Shown here piece by piece: positions 47,301 to 59,347 of a DNA stretch of 64,000 nt (positions within the stretch are counted from its first letter, which is position 1; the number at the start of each line of letters is the position of its first letter). The position numbers and the translations under genes were made by a program. Source of the stretch: Tubulanus polymorphus (Eukaryota; Nemertea; Palaeonemertea; Tubulaniformes; Tubulanidae); contig NC_134029.1 in assembly GCF_964204645.1 (NCBI RefSeq), positions 21,408,450-21,472,449 on the forward strand, in the 5' to 3' direction. The notes beneath the pieces are model-generated. The model saw nothing but the letters and a program-made list of their open reading frames with translations, was not told where the DNA came from and did not search any database.

Positions 47301-50300
47301 AGAATATAACTTAAATACTTAGACCGTTTAGTTTAAATACTGCGTGAGAAAATATCGAATGTTTCGACTTCGTCAGAGAGAAAATTGATTCTTTTACAAA
47401 TCTAGGCAATTACGCTTTAAGTGTCGGACAAATAATTGTGCCACCATTATATAGCGAGATATGAATACATTCATTTTAATATGATTCGAGATTGATATCA
47501 ATGACATTGAATTATCATGAAAATGTTATGGCTTTATGAAAGCTTCTTATGTCCACAGTTCTAACTGAAGTTATAAGTCAAAATTGTGTTAGCAACAACA
47601 TTAAACCTCAAAGGAAGATTGAATCCCACTGTCTAGAGTCCACGATCGAATAGACATTTATTAAGAAAGGGCACTTTTTCATCGTCAATAGGGGCACTCT
47701 CTTATTGAAGAAGGGCAGATCTTAAATAGGAAGTGCTATTCATGAAGTGATCGGGTACCTGAATAAATCATTTCAAAATTCCCTTTTTTATTTTACAAAA
47801 AAATAAACATGAAAATTCTATCCAAATTTCAATAATCTTAATCTTTCGATAACCTAAATTTTTCTACACTGGTTTTTTGAAGGGCACTTTTTTAGGGGAT
47901 TCGTGCTAACCATTAACATTAACTCGTTTTGGAAGTACAGAGAGCATGCTTATGAATTCAAACTCTAGGTATCTGACTTAGACGGTTAAATCGAAGAAAC
48001 GTAACTGCGAAAAATCGCATCACGCACGTAAGATTTGAGAATCAGAAAACTGAGAGTTGATACTGCAATAATATCGGAGTTAATGTTGTCACGTTTAATA
48101 ACGTTGGTTTCCACTTGTTGGCATCGCGCGAAACTTCACGAAAAACACATATTAAAAAGCGTCGCTATGAAAAAAATGCCGATATAAAATGCAGCGTTAA
48201 TATCCTATGATCTTACAAATACGTACGTACACATGAAAGAACACGAATTTCACATTAATGACATTTATTGATGTATGAATCGTTCGGCCGGCGCCCCCGT
48301 AGCTTATTAATATTCCACCGCGTATAGAGTGAGTGCGTGAAATCGAAATATTTTTCAAACAATTCGTTCTAACGTCGAAATTCTTCTATATAAAAAAATC
48401 AACATAAAAACTACGGTTTTTTTACCGATAGTAAAAAAAAAAACAACAAATTCAGCGTTTAAGAATCTGATTTGACCATTTATGAATTATCGACTATGAA
48501 GTGAAAGGAATGTATTTTCTAATTCTTTCATTTTTCTCTACTTAAATTCTATTTCACAATATTGCAAATCGTGAGAGTAATATAACTATATGTACATAAC
48601 CGAAATTCAGAAAACAATACCGGTATATCAAATAGATATTTAAAGTTGTAATGACAGTGTAAACAGAAATAGATGTAAATATTGAGAAGTAATAACTTTA
48701 GTTTCAGAATTGTCTACATATATTAGCATAATTTTCCTTCTTCCAAAATGCATCAACATATATAAATAGCAAATTAGGTTTTGTCATTGACTCATTGTGT
48801 ATTCATTGTTTATTAGGAAGGACCCCCGCGTTTACACCCATGTCTACACACCACCCATCTCCTCCCATCATCATCCAAAGTATCAACATGACTTTCAACT
48901 CGAGCGCAATTTTGCACTTCAGGCGTATTGTCGAAAGTGAGATCTTGCTGTTCGGACCCTGTGAGATGCTAACACATTCTGTGCCTGTAATTAGTTAATA
49001 AGTTATGATAATTTATCCGTAACCTGCATGAGGCCATCTGTTATGACAGGGAAAAGTTTCTACAATATATCTTGTGTAATTTCTAAACGATCACCTGGTT
49101 ATACCAAAGAATGACCATCTGCTCTCCAAAATATCATCCCAATTTTTATCGAGATATTCAAATATCCACTGCTATTCAATCAAAAACAAGACAAGGCTTT
49201 TTAGTGTCGAGCTTTATGTCGTAGTCCTAAAACAAATGATTTTAAATTAAAAGAGCCCGTTGTGATTAGGAGAAGCACGCCTCAAATAGATTCTTATATC
49301 AACGCAAACTTTCATTTCTGCTCCTCATCAAAGATCAACTCAGTCAATGTATTTACAACATTTTTAAACCGGCTCTTTGAAGTCCGGTGAGGCAGTTACA
49401 AAAATAAACACACTCAAAAGTTTACTCCCGATAAATCTAGATTAATCGAGGATAATTAAGGAACTTTTGAAAATAACAGAAGCCTTTGACAGCATGAATG
49501 ATAACTGTTACTTTGACACCAGGGTATGTTTAAGCAGTGGATGAATCAATTTAAAACTTGTGACACACAAGTTCAATTTCATATTCGCCACCATTTTTAA
49601 GTGACCACATGATCTCATTCATGCCAGGCTGATATGGTAATTAGGCAAACCCCAATGCACACACAGTCCAATCACAGACTTGTTGGTGGCTTGTCTGCTC
49701 AAGCGGATCTGAGCTGGGTTCAATAGCCACGTGTAATTAGGAGGGCATATAATAGACACACTGAGTGGGAAGTTTAAAAGTGACCAGTCTGTTACCAGTC
49801 TCTTAAATGTTCTGATCAGGTCAGACAGACACGCTATCTACGTATCTACATATCTGTCATTGTAATTACGCAATAAGGATTCAGACGTAATTCATAACTG
49901 AGGAATATCTATATATTTACAAGGTAAGTTCATGCAAGAAAATGAAGTTCATATCACTGTACAGTATAATCTACTAAGGGATGATTGATGGTCTATGTAT
50001 AAAACTACAAAGTTTGTGGCACCAAGTTCTAATCGACCTTATTCAACGCTGATGACAGAAATTCTTTACGATGAATTCAAATCTTCTTTGCTTTCTAGTA
50101 CTTCATAATGCGTTATGGCACCTAAATATTCTTAAATCTAATGCCTCCAAATTATGTATAGCTCGTTAAGATATTTTTGCATCGTCTATTTCATTTTCGG
50201 ACTTTTTATTATCATAGTGGGATTCTCTCTACATCGCGTCAACACGGATATCTACCAATCGTGATTTTTACATCATATCGTATACATTCGAGAAAATGAA

Positions 50301-53300
50301 TTTTGTAACTGGGAGCATTTAGGGTCGATAGAGTTTCTGTCACCAAGCTGTAAGGCTAATTAGTTAGTTTCCTAATCGTTGGTGGTAAGCTGTTTATAAT
50401 CAGATGGGCTTATACGAATGTGGTTTGTGAAAATATCCGATCGTGAACCTAAACCACAGACAGGCTACCGACTATATGGCTAATGTACTTGTTTCAAGAC
50501 TGATGACAGAAATTCTTTTCAATTAGTTAAAATCTTCTTTACATTCTAGTACTTCATATGCATTACAGCACCTAAAATATGTTAATAAATTATTCTGTCT
50601 ACACATCATAGATTGATAGATTTTTTTTTTTTACTTTTTCACATCGTATCATATACATGATGTGTGTTAGGCCTATGTGATATTGGAACGTATTGAATAT
50701 AGTAAATTGGATATTTTTGCCGGTTGATTTAACGCGACATAACCTGAGCTGATCGGATAAACCCGCACTGCAAACAAACGATATACAATACAATCGATTA
50801 TTCCTGCTTCGGATCGTAAGGTAGAAAAATCATTCCGGATCTGCCTTCGAACCTGTTGCTGAATAGAATATCCATATTTCAAAAAGGTTACTGTCTTTTG
50901 GCTCGAACCTTGGCCCAATTACTCATTCAGGAATCGTGTCTTTTTTCGAACGATTAACACCAGAAAAGAAATGTGACATATGTATAATTTACAAAGATCT
51001 CAAGAGAATGTCGAAAAGTGAAATTCGTGTAGCTTTGAATATAAGGTAGTTAGTAAATATGTGTGTCATGTATTGTCTATTGAGGAATCAGCCTCAGGCA
51101 TTATTCTGACTCAATCATTGTCATTTCATTGACTAAATAGTTAATTACTGTCAATCAGGATTAATTGTCATAAATATAGGAATTCCAAACTATCTCAAAT
51201 CAATGCGGCTATTGAGTCGTGACATTACAGGCTGTGCCTTTAAGTGATCTGTGTAAGGTGTTTTTACACTTAAACAAGAAACTCAACATATTTCTAATGA
51301 AGGTAATTTCGAATGAATATCTACATTCTATTTTCAATCATGTTTGACATATGGCATCCATCATGAATATAGCGCTTCCATCATATGATGAAGACTCACC
51401 AGTCCAGGTTTCAAACAAAGTCGTAAACATTTAAATACATATATTTGTTCTTCAGAGATTCTTAGATAAACTGTAGAGTTATATTCATAAAAATCTGAAT
51501 AGATTACGTGAGTCTGCTGCGTATGATATAAGTCATATGATTTGATTATTTTTCCTGGTTAGTGGCAGGTTAGACATATTATATAACAAGCGCCAGTCAT
51601 GTTTAATGTTATTACAGGGACCTTAAGAACACGCCTTAAACACATCATCCTAAACACACAATCAAATACATCCCGAAGTAGCTATTTTCGGTAACGAAAT
51701 GTTTGACACTATTTGCAATTCTCGCTGGGAGTCAAATTCAACATCTGATGAACTTGTTCGTTTTTCTATTTTAGGCATGTTAAGAAAAGCGATTTAAAAA
51801 TGGCTGTAGTTAATGGTCAAACTCATAGTTCAGAATCGGAAGATGGAATCTGTATTCAACAAGCTATCCTCAACGCCAAACAGAGAATGGTAAGCCACCT
51901 TACATCTAAAATATTGATTCCTTCATCAAGATCAATCCTGTCTCAATGGAAAGGCCATTTCTAGCAACTTTCGAACGTCAATGAAGTTGGCACAGGTTAA
52001 TAGTACAAACATAGTCCTCCATAAAATGTCGCTTGCGACAATAAGGAAGTTGATATTGAGATTAACGGTCAACATTGAGATAGAAAATGAAATGTTTATA
52101 TAGACTCAGATTTCTGAATACAATGTAGCATTGTCTCAGTATACAACCACCAGTTTACTGACAAATCTAATGTTCTTTAAAACTCTTATATCATAAGCCG
52201 GGCTTCAGGGTAGCTTATATTCATATTGACAACTAACACTGTCTTTTCTCGAAGTCAGCGAGCTATACTAAGATTAGTTGTTTAAAATCTTATGTCGAAT
52301 AGAAATCATTTGCTCATAGAAACCCATGTTTTTATACCGTGATACACGAGAATTCATTGATTCAGTTGATCCCCACACAAATCAAATGATTTTCAAACAA
52401 ATTAATCAAGGCTTATTGTTATTATCAATAACATGATTAACTCAGTACGAACAATTTAAAACCTGTTTTTGCAAGTATCTGGTTTTTAGCCTTTAATCCT
52501 ATTCACGAATTGGATTATTCTTAAACCCAGTTCCAGCCACACATATTAAACCCATCCGCCTATTCTTTAAGACTAGATCCTGTTAATAACGTTGATCTTA
52601 TTCCGGATTAAACATGGTAATACTCAAGCTTTTAATTCATAATTTAATCCAGTAGTGCTCTGAAATTTTCCTAATCCTCATTGATAGTACAGATCCTGTC
52701 ACTACATGCCGCCTACTTTTCATAAATTGGATGATCTTAATAAACCTCTAGTCAATATCCCTTTAACCAGGGAAGTGTAATTACACTTCCCTGCTTTAAC
52801 TTACAATTAATCTCATTCCACTACAACAGACAGCACTGGCCCTGTGGGTAGTGCTTAAGTGTGAAACTGTGAAAGTTTGTCTCTAGCTACCAGAAATATC
52901 TGTTGTCTCCAACACAACTGTATGAAACAACAGTAGTGTTGTATTCATTGACAGTTTTTCATCATCTAATTAATCGCGATGCTTAAAACTATCGTGACTG
53001 AAGAATCAAGATTTTAGTTATCACTGTCCGGTCGCGGATGAAACTTGGTGCACATTATCAAGCAGTCTATTTTGGAATAAGTTTCGCGATGATTCATGTA
53101 ATTATAATTCAACCAGTCTACCGGATATCATAGAAAGGCTGTAAGTTTAAAACCCACTAAAAACAAATTTAAAACGAAATTTATTACTCAAGAATTAACA
53201 ACTAAAGAACTCTGATTGTGGTCACTAGAAAGAGTCTTACACATCATGTCTTTACTTTTAATTCTTGAGTTATAAATTTTGTTCGAAACCTTTTAAATTT

Positions 53301-56300
53301 TGTTAGCGGGTTTTACACTTATGATCTATTATTCTCCTCATCAAGAGTCTCGGCTGTTTAACTATAGAAAGACTGAATCATAATTTAATTTCTATTCTAG
53401 TTGAGTCTTGTGCACGAAGAGAACAATTTCAAGAAAGATATCAAAGAGATACAAGGCATATTCTACAACTTGATCGCCGAGCTGGATCGATTAGACCAAG
53501 GAGGAAAACAACCGCTGGAGGGCGCTGGCGGAGATATACGACGGTCAGCGGATGAAGGCGGCGGAACGTCGAACAGCAGTCGGTGGGGAGATAACTCGTT
53601 TTGCGGAAGCGAAGTCGACGTGGCGGCGCTGAACGACAGTCGAACCAGGACTTCTCATCGACGTCGAAATAGTATGAAAATGGGTCAACGCGTAATTCAA
53701 AGCCCGAAGAACGGCGCGCCGAGTATTTCATCGTCGTCCGGTGGATCGACGACGAGCGACTGCGACTCGTCGGGTAGCGGCGCGATCGCGCGTCAACGTT
53801 CCGGCGTACGACTCGGTATGTCGATCGTGAAACGTCGTAACAGTTTCAACCAGAATTCATCGACGGCGACGACTTCCGAGCGCGAATCGTCGTTACCGCC
53901 GAAACCGTCGTCGTCGACGACGACGAAACCCGATCAGCAGACGCTGCTTAATCATACTTACGTCGTCGCGAACACGAGTCCGAAAAACCTCGCGAAAAAA
54001 CAGGTTTTTGAAACCGATATCGATCAGACGTTTTCGCCGCAGTTGACGAGCACGATGGTTAACAATTCTCCGAATATATCTCTGATGGGATGTTCGGCGC
54101 CGCCGTCTCCGGCTAGTCCGATTCGAACGCCGACGACCGCCGATTCGTCGAGTTACGATTCCGATGCGAACGCGGTACCCGGTCGCCGGGCGACGAAACG
54201 CGGCGACAATCTATACAAACTGCACGTTCAGCGAATGAGACGAACGCCGATCAGATCTCCGAACCGAAATCACGATCCTCACTCGCCGGGAATTCTCAAA
54301 GCGTCACCGGCGGCCGAAAAACTTTACAAGAAGAAAAACGAAACCCAGAATAAACGGAGGAATTTACACACGAGTTACGCGAGTTCCGACCGCTGTAACG
54401 TGAGTTACAATTCGGTGAATCGCGCGAATGAAACGCTGCCGCCGAAAACACCGGTGAAATCGCCGCGAGTGACGTTCGTCGACGAGGTTTACAAACGCGT
54501 AAATAGTCGCGCTTCGACGTCGAGCGAAAGCAGCGATCTGGAATATGACTATACGACGGCTTATAAACCAGTCCCACTGCCGCAACTAAACCCGTTACAG
54601 AAAACCAGCTCGATGCCGTCGATTTCTTTGATCGGCGATAAACGACGCCGAGGAGCGGCGGCGGCAAACTGTTCGAGCGATTCGAGTACGAGCGATTTCA
54701 GCAGCGATAGTTCGTGTTCGAAATGTACGACGATCGACCGTTCGAATCGAGCTCCGCACCCGACGCCGGAGGACACGATCGACGATTCCTCGTTCATGGC
54801 GCCGCCTCGTCGGTGTTTCAACACGCCGAACTCGACGTGCTCGACGGTCTGGGACTCGGAGTGTACGTCCGTTTTAACCGAGGTCGGATTGGCGTTGGAA
54901 GCGTGCGACGAAAGCGACGCCGCGTCGAACCGCAGCGATTACTTCGCCGACCTGGATCACGTCGAAAAGGAATTTCGAAAGTGTCGCGATAACGGAGCCG
55001 ACGAGACGTACGCGAAATACATGAGGCTTATCAACGATTTCGAGAGACAGATGAAACGCAGCGCGACGTACGGGAATCCGTTAGCCGGAAAAACGGGAAA
55101 GAATCAGCACTGTCAGAATCACGACGTCCATATGGCGCTCGGCGAACCGTGTTCGTTATATCTAGAAGAAACTTTGACGCTGCTCGAAAGTTCGAAATTC
55201 AATGTCGTCGTCGACCAGTTATCCGAGAGCGGATTCGAAAGCACGCATAATATCGATAGTAGTTTAGATTCGACCGTCGTTACGGACGCGAGTAGTATCG
55301 AGGGCAGCGCTAAGGGTTCGTTCCGTCGAGCGGCGAACGACGTCGATATGAGACGAATGATCGGTATGATGCAATACGCGAAACAATTAAAACGTCAAGT
55401 GAAACGCGACGACGCGGGCGAAAATACGAAACCGACCGTCACCATTCGTAAAAACGAAAAACCGAACGAACGTTGTCAGAAATTGTCGTTACCTTCGATG
55501 ACGCGACCGAGGGTACCGGCGTCGCTCGAAGTGACGATCAACTCGACGCCCGATATGTCGGCGGTGAAGACGTCGCCCGAAATGGACGCGACCGATTGTT
55601 GCCTGCTCGACGCCGAACACACGATGATGGAGCATAATTTTCAAAGCTGCCACGGACGCGACTACTGCGAATCTCTCTCGAGCGGCAGCAGCGACAGTTT
55701 CTCGACGACGATCACCGAGAAACGCCAGCCGATTCCGACGAATACGCCGGAATCCAGTTACGAACCGTCGCCGGAATTTCCGCCGCGCGATAAAAAGCGT
55801 ATCGAACTCGGCGCGTCGCCGACTTCGACGTCGGTCAGTAGCGATAATAATTCTCGACTTCAAACGCGTCCTCGGAATAACTTACGTCAAAATATACACA
55901 ATCGTAAAAACGTCGTTAGTAATGCGAGTTACCAAAACGCGATATCGCAACACCCGTGCAAAACGCCGGGATTAAGTCCGATCGTGAGTCCGGTTTCGGA
56001 TAATAGTAGTAATCCGGCTCATCGTGCGCCGATGAACACGCCGACGGGCTCGCAAGAAACGACGCCGGCTAAAGCGCAACCGCAAGGTTATAAACCGGGT
56101 AGTATACGGTCTCATAATACACGCGGATTACGCAAACAATTAAAGTTCAATACGCCGAAATTTAAATCGCCGTTAAAACGAAAGAAATATCGCGTCAACG
56201 AAAAAACCGCGACGGAAACCGAGACGGAACGCTTACCTCGGCGAGCTGTCAGCATGAAAGCGAAAAAAGTAAAAGACAGTTTGTATCTCGCGCGTCACAA

Positions 56301-59300
56301 TCGTCGGAAATCGGAGCTGATGCTTCCACCGGCTCATCCACCGGTTCCACCGCCGCCGCCGCAGAGTCAGCCCGTCAACCCGGCTGAACTGACCGCTGAA
56401 GAAAAAGAACTAGCGTACAAAAAGAAAAAGGGACTGAAAAAGAAACTGAAACTGTTCAGTAATTATTTCAATCGAAAAGATCGTGACTCGTACCCGGAAT
56501 TACAAATGTTAGCGCAGTTATAGCACAGCACGGATTTCATCACCGGGACGTAATGTGCTGTTATAATATGGTGCTATGTAACTAAAATTGTTTTTGGTTT
56601 CTGGAATTCTATCGTATTCAAAGATGAGAACTTGCGTGAAATTATTTATCAGCGGGATGCAATAACCCGTGAGCTGTAAATATTTCTAGGTGTTCCGCAT
56701 CGAGTCAAGTGGCCACGATTTGCCAAATATATTTTTGCTGAAAATCATAGCGGAAAAATAATCATTCATTAAAACTTTTCATTTCATTGCCATTTCATCA
56801 TCGCGATAACTGCCAAAAAATTTTCTGAAAAAAAAAACGAAGTATCTTCTAACTTACGTAATTATCATAATTATTGATAATAAAGCTTGAAGTTCAATTA
56901 GAATTTTAAATGAAGTTTGTTTTTTTTTAATACACTGAATAAAAGAACTGTTAGTTTTTATACAAATTCCAATATTCTTTTTCATCATCGACATCGGCTG
57001 GTGTATGCCCAGCTTTGCCCTTAAGAAATATCTCATATATCTCAAGGATAATCAGAAAATCTTAAGGATATCAGAAAAACAAACGAAATATCATCCACTC
57101 TCCACATCCTGAATGTCATGAATCTATGAACCACAAAAATACAGAAAATCCAGCAGCAATCATTCGTAAAATGAAAAAGTGCAAGTTTCACTTGTATTTA
57201 TTACCAGTACTTAAAATATGTACAGTTACACACTCATCAAAAGGATATTCTTACTATCAGATTGAAAACAACCTTAAGTAAGTTGTAAGAGGAAAGGACA
57301 GTTTTCAATAGTATCAAGTTCAGACATTAAGAACACTTTGCAACAATGTCTACCTTTGGGCTACAAAAAATTGATACCTTGTTTCTCATTTTTTGCTAAG
57401 CTTAAAAGTTGAATAGCCGCTTATCTACCCCGTACATTACTTTTTTTCAAAATCATGATCAAGCTAACCATAACGGACTCGGCAGTTAGAGAAATGAACT
57501 GATAACAAATATCATTGCAGTTTACGAGTAACCTGGCCCAAAACGAGGCATCATTTTATTTGAGCCTAATCTATTATTCATATGGAGCTTACCGGAACCA
57601 TGAACTGTTTATATTTGTTGAAGATTTTCTCCCTTTTCGCTTCATCATTTGGCAACAATGATTGATCGACGAGAGCCGTCAGCATTTCACGCTTTAATTT
57701 CATACCAAGATCCGAAACGAGATCTACTTCATGTGTCTACAATAGAGAAATAGTTAAATGGTTTAATCTGTCAAATGATGCGGAAAACACGCTTGTTAAT
57801 CAGGACCCAGTTCCACAGTTGTGAGTTAAGATTTGACTCGGAGTTAACTCATTGAAAATGAACTAATTTTAACTCAGAGTTAACTCTAACTCACAACTGT
57901 CAAGACTTAAGACCAAAAGTGGGCTTAAATCTTAAGACTGATCTTAAGTTGTTAGATTGGCTATAGAACTAAGTTTGTCTTAGACCAGTCTTAAGTCTAA
58001 GCCCAGTCTATGGAACCGGACCCAGATGCGTGGTATTGATAGACAATCTGCCGGTGAAAAACAATGATTCTGCTTGGCTAGATGTATAGCCTGGTGGCTG
58101 CTTAACGGCAACCCGTCCGCCCAAGAAATCTTGAGCGGTGTAATGAACGTCTGCAGCCAGGGTTTGTGTTGGTGGCGCCGCGCATCGGCGTGAGGCAATC
58201 AAACTCTGGCAGGTGAGGATGGAAACACTTATAAACAATCCAATTCAATGAAACTTTCACCCTGTACCTGTAATATGTAGAAGTCAAACCCGTAGGAATC
58301 ATCAATCAGATCTAAAGTGCGAGGGGTCACAACTATTGACATCCAACGATCTAGAATTTCACTATAAAAGTCGCGCATCTCTAATTTGGGTCGCCAGAAT
58401 CGGGGTTGCCTGGAAATATTTGAAATGAAAAAGAATATATCGGCAAGCGAATATTTCGCAAAACAGCGATTAAATCCGTAGTTACAACGCACCTTCTAGC
58501 CATTCCCTTTTTGTAGAAACCAAACACAATGCCTTCACCGCCCCATAGACCTTGTTTCGATTCTTTCGGATGCAAGGCTTTGATGGGAACATTCAGGTTA
58601 TCTTGTCTTCTCCTGAAAATATGGAAATGGAATAAAAGACGGTTAATTAAAGCACTTGATAATATAGGGAGCCAAGTACATGTACAGTATAGACAGAGAG
58701 GGCCATTGATTTCTGTACAGGTAAAGCCTGGTTTGATAAATGGAAGTTGAGTCATTGGAACTGAGACTTTATGGAAGAAATTTGGTTCAAAGTACCAAGT
58801 AGAAATATAGGCCCATTAGGATATAGGCAATGATAATATATCAGTAGTTTACTGTATAGCCTAGTAATAGGCCTAGAATACTCTCTGCCTTGGTCCTTAT
58901 ATACTAACTTTTCTCCAGTTACCGGACAGCGGTAGTAATCCGGAGCTGGTCGCCAGTGAACTGGTTGTTGAGGTTTTGTGTGGCGTTCGATGAAGCTTTG
59001 TTTGAAATGTTCGGGGAGGCGCATCATGATTCCGTCGTTCCACGGCCAGCGTCCATTTTTCAAATGTTCGGTCATGAACGGAGTCACTACGTAGGGTAAG
59101 TCTTTGAACGTTAATCCTTGCTTCCAATAAACTGAAAATAAATCAATAATAATGTAGCCGTCATAAAATGAATAGCCTGGTGGTATTGGTAAAGGGAACA
59201 CCGCAACTGTTTTTTCAGTAATTAGTACAACTTATTTAACCAAAATATGACATTTTAAATATGTATTTCGACTCGTACGACATTTTAATCACATTAATTG

Positions 59301-59347
59301 ATCGACTCACCATTATGGAACTTTTTTAAATGCGCCGCCGCCGTCAT
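44336..59347 (-). CDS. MRPL28: Mitochondrial large-subunit ribosomal protein bL28m
   Basis: Structural protein of the mitoribosome large subunit. Exons: 59347-59311, 59131-58909, 58612-58493, 58409-58268, 57736-57593, 44615-44477, 44379-44336; phases agree, 282 residues (human 256). Start MTAAAHLKKFHN. Exon 2 includes IMMRLPEHFKQSFIERHTKP and VHWRP. Exon 3 carries PKESKQGLWGGEGIVFGF, matching the vertebrate QRGLWGGEG core. Exon 4 has DFYSEILDRWMSIVVTPRTL then DLIDDSYGFDFYIL. Exon 5 has DLGMKLKREML and KIFNKYKQFMVP, and joins in phase 0 to exon 6, KEEIEWMGLSIYEAWKKQ, which corresponds to vertebrate EEEAEWVGLTLEEAIEKQ. Exon 7 ends GYSTGGSVTR. The join across the 12,977-bp fifth intron rests on this continuous homology. 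That intron contains a whole antisense gene. Head to head with MRPL22. Confidence 0.93.
45176..45272. repeat. Hairpin repeat of the CCAGTT family
   Basis: ACTGGTATTAACTTTA-type arm pairs with TGGTTAAAGTTGATACCAGT. In MRPL28 intron 5. Confidence 0.5.
46429..46442. promoter_or_regulatory. 14-mer shared with the alternative promoter
   Basis: TGATCAGGTCAGAC lies 145 bp upstream of the first coding exon of the nested gene and recurs exactly at 49813-49826. It contains AGGTCA, the nuclear-receptor half-site. Confidence 0.4.
46587..56523 (+). CDS. Large Ser-rich protein of unknown function, nested antisense in MRPL28
   Basis: I do not recognise this gene. Exons 46587-46798, 51775-51889 and 53401-56523 join in frame (phase 2, then 0) to give 1149 residues. 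The N-terminus (MDAGDVDKLLQNFQRKLRIF) looks helical and amphipathic. The middle is long, Ser/Thr/Pro-rich and low in hydrophobics, hence probably disordered. A few islands look structured: KKDIKEIQGIFYNLIAELDR (exon 2/3 join), ADETYAKYMRLINDFERQMK and DMRRMIGMMQYAKQLKRQVK, all helical. The C-terminus has a polyproline run (PPVPPPPPQ), then EEKELAYKKKKGLKKKLKLF, a polybasic helix, and ends YPELQMLAQL. Many S/T-P and PxxP sites suggest a scaffold or cytoskeletal adaptor; that is inference. Codon usage in the 3.1-kb exon is strongly CpG-rich. Exon 2 has its own ATG at 51800 in frame, so a shorter form is possible. Confidence 0.85.
49746..49923 (+). promoter_or_regulatory. Possible alternative promoter and non-coding first exon
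   Basis: A TATA-like CATATAATAG (49746-49755) is followed about 170 bp later by a strong donor, CAAG|GTAAGT (after 49923). Between them is the 14-mer TGATCAGGTCAGAC also found upstream of exon 1. A transcript from here would splice to exon 2 (51775) and use ATG 51800. Inferred from signals only. Confidence 0.3.
50340..50478. mobile_element. Second copy of the 6-kb foldback repeat
   Basis: About 120 bp match the reverse complement of 6165-6300: GGTAAGCTGTTTATAATCAG, GATGGGCTTATAC, TTTGTGAAAATATCCGATCG, TAAACCACAGACAGG. Confidence 0.65.
51890..53400 (+). other. Intron 2 of the nested gene
   Basis: AT-rich, no coding exon seen. Contains a 26-bp perfect palindrome at 52768-52793 and a pair of inverted AAGAATTAACAACTAAAG / TTTAATTCTTGAG-type strings near 53.19 and 53.26 kb. 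Confidence 0.5.
52768..52793. repeat. 26-bp perfect palindrome
   Basis: CAGGGAAGTGTAA directly followed by its reverse complement, with no loop. Confidence 0.8.
57359..57566. mobile_element. MITE, GGCTAAA family, copy 3
   Basis: 208 bp, ends GGCTACAAAAAATTGATACC and GGCATCATTTTATTTGAGCC, so more diverged than copies 1 and 2; target duplication no longer clear (TTG versus TAA). Its right end is about 25 bp from the donor of MRPL28 exon 5. Confidence 0.65.
57801..58024. repeat. Composite CCAGTT-family hairpin
   Basis: A GACCCAGTTCCACAGTTGTG hairpin with GAGTTAACTC arms is followed by a CTTAAGAC-rich half related to the repeat at 23168-23297, ending CTATGGAACCGGACCC. It looks like one family member inserted in or recombined with another. 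In MRPL28 intron 4. Confidence 0.6.

Larger units (their letters stand above)
46799..51774 (+). other. Intron 1 of the nested gene
   Basis: About 5 kb of AT-rich DNA. Holds GGGCAC-type repeats (47.66-47.9 kb), a foldback copy at 50.34 kb and a possible alternative first exon near 49.78-49.92 kb. Open frames at 46945-47216 and 48795-48998 look like chance. Confidence 0.5.

Noticed and set aside
48795-48998. 67-codon plus-strand frame in intron 1 of the nested gene
   Set aside because: Codon use is not exon-like and no splice sites frame it.
49680-49735. tRNA-Ser/Leu-like string
   Set aside because: CTGCTCAAGCGG and GGTTCAATAGC mimic boxes but the cloverleaf does not form.
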